Positions 5,127 to 5,748 of a stretch of DNA of 5,748 nt are shown here, piece after piece. A program made the position numbers and the translations under genes. Below the pieces are notes generated by a model that did no database searches, was not told the DNA's origin, and worked only from the letters and a program-made list of their open reading frames with translations. Every line of letters starts with the position of its first letter. Within the stretch, counting starts at the first letter, position 1. Source of the stretch: Thermoflexales bacterium (GTDB lineage Bacteria; Chloroflexota; Anaerolineae; Fen-1058); assembly GCA_017999195.1 (NCBI GenBank), contig JAGOBP010000292.1, positions 1-5,748 of the forward strand, given 5' to 3'.

Positions 5127-5748
5127 ATGATCGCTAAATCGGTTGCGCCGCGCGAGACGGCGCAAGTTCGTTTTGATAACGGTAAAGGCGCGTTCGAAGC
5201 ACCGGTCGGTACGCTGCTCTCAGAATACATCCGCAGCGCCTATCCTGAGCGTTGGTGGTCGATCGTGGGGGCGCTGGTCAACGGCAAACTAAGCGAACTC
5301 TTCCAGCCCATTCACGCCGACTGCACTGTGACCCCGCTGGACGTATCGCACCGCGACGGCATGCGGATCTATCGGCGGTCGTTGGTCTTTGTGCTGATCG
5401 TCGCCGCGCACGAGTTGTTTCCCACCGCGACTATCTACATCGATCATTCATTGCCCTTCGGCGGCTTTTACTGTCAGGTGCAGGGCCGCGAACCGCTGAC
5501 GATCGATGAGTTGATGGCGCTGCAAAATCGCATGCGCGAGATCGTCAATGCCGATGAGCCAATCATGAAGGCGCGCCTGCCGCTGCCCGAAGCCGAAGCG
5601 ATTTTCACGCGGCAAGGCTATACGGACAAGTTGCGCCTGTTGAAGTATCGCACCAAAGACTACCTCACCGTCTATACGCTGCGCGGCCTGACCGATTATT
5701 TCTACGGTTACATGCTGCCCTCGACGGGTTATTTGAAGACGTTTGCGC
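5127..5748 (+). CDS. Nucleoside (uridine) kinase-like protein, N-terminal TGS and SAD-like regions; runs off the window
   Basis: The frame is open from ATG 5127 to the window end (207 codons visible). The N-terminus resembles the TGS domain of threonyl-tRNA synthetase (about 10-75), including GTLLSEYI (28-35) and ALVNGKLSEL (49-58). It leads to DGMRIYRRSL (78-86), a signature of the bacterial proteins that fuse TGS and SAD-like domains to a C-terminal uridine kinase/phosphoribulokinase-type P-loop domain. DHSLPFGGFY (106-115) corresponds to the SAD-like part. MLPSTGYLKTF (196-206) matches the segment just before the kinase domain in those proteins. The P-loop itself would lie beyond the window, so kinase activity is inferred from the fusion family only. 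Full length in the family is about 550 aa. TGA at 5118-5120 closes the frame upstream, and the Shine-Dalgarno is weak. It follows the protease gene by 41 bases and may be in the same operon. A stand-alone threonyl-tRNA synthetase is less likely given DGMRIYRRSL. Confidence 0.8.
   Translation, partial: MIAKSVAPRETAQVRFDNGKGAFEAPVGTLLSEYIRSAYPERWWSIVGALVNGKLSELFQPIHADCTVTPLDVSHRDGMRIYRRSLVFVLIVAAHELFPTATIYIDHSLPFGGFYCQVQGREPLTIDELMALQNRMREIVNADEPIMKARLPLPEAEAIFTRQGYTDKLRLLKYRTKDYLTVYTLRGLTDYFYGYMLPSTGYLKTFA

Overview
The window is GC-rich, densely coded bacterial DNA with every supported gene on the + strand. The gene content is a large SPFH/flotillin-like protein, a BchD/CobT-type AAA+/VWA chelatase subunit, a retropepsin-like protease with a small partner, and a TGS-domain nucleoside kinase. 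This mix fits a member of the Chloroflexota or a relative. That assignment is an inference from family resemblance; no rRNA or other marker gene is present.

Layout. Positions 1-145 are a leader without a convincing gene but with a long imperfect hairpin (74-122). Positions 146-2119 encode a 657-aa membrane-anchored SPFH protein that carries two internal repeats. It is followed by a strong Rho-independent terminator (2156-2193). A new transcription unit then begins with a TATAAT box (2268-2273) and a 13-bp leader stem-loop (2283-2325).

The centre of interest is 2363-4431. The zero frame encodes a complete ChlI-like AAA+ protein of 367 aa that stops at 3464-3466. The reading frame one base back then carries on, without any start codon before 3601, through the linker and VWA domain of a ChlD/CobT-like subunit. 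The junction is a run of nine A (3452-3460) preceded by a Shine-Dalgarno-like GAAGAAGG and followed, six bases later, by a hairpin. This is the arrangement of a -1 programmed frameshift like that of dnaX. One gene probably makes both the small (ChlI/CobS-like, 367 aa) and medium (ChlD/CobT-like, about 689 aa) subunits of a cobalt or magnesium chelatase. A sequencing error in the homopolymer is the main alternative. The large CobN/ChlH subunit is not in this window.

Downstream and probably cotranscribed are two overlapping genes: a 90-aa protein of unknown function (4443-4715) and a 128-aa retropepsin-like aspartic protease (4699-5085). Next comes the 5' part of a nucleoside/uridine kinase-like gene (5127 to the window edge), of which only the TGS and SAD-like regions are visible. 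The SPFH protein is separated from the rest by the terminator and need not share a function with them.
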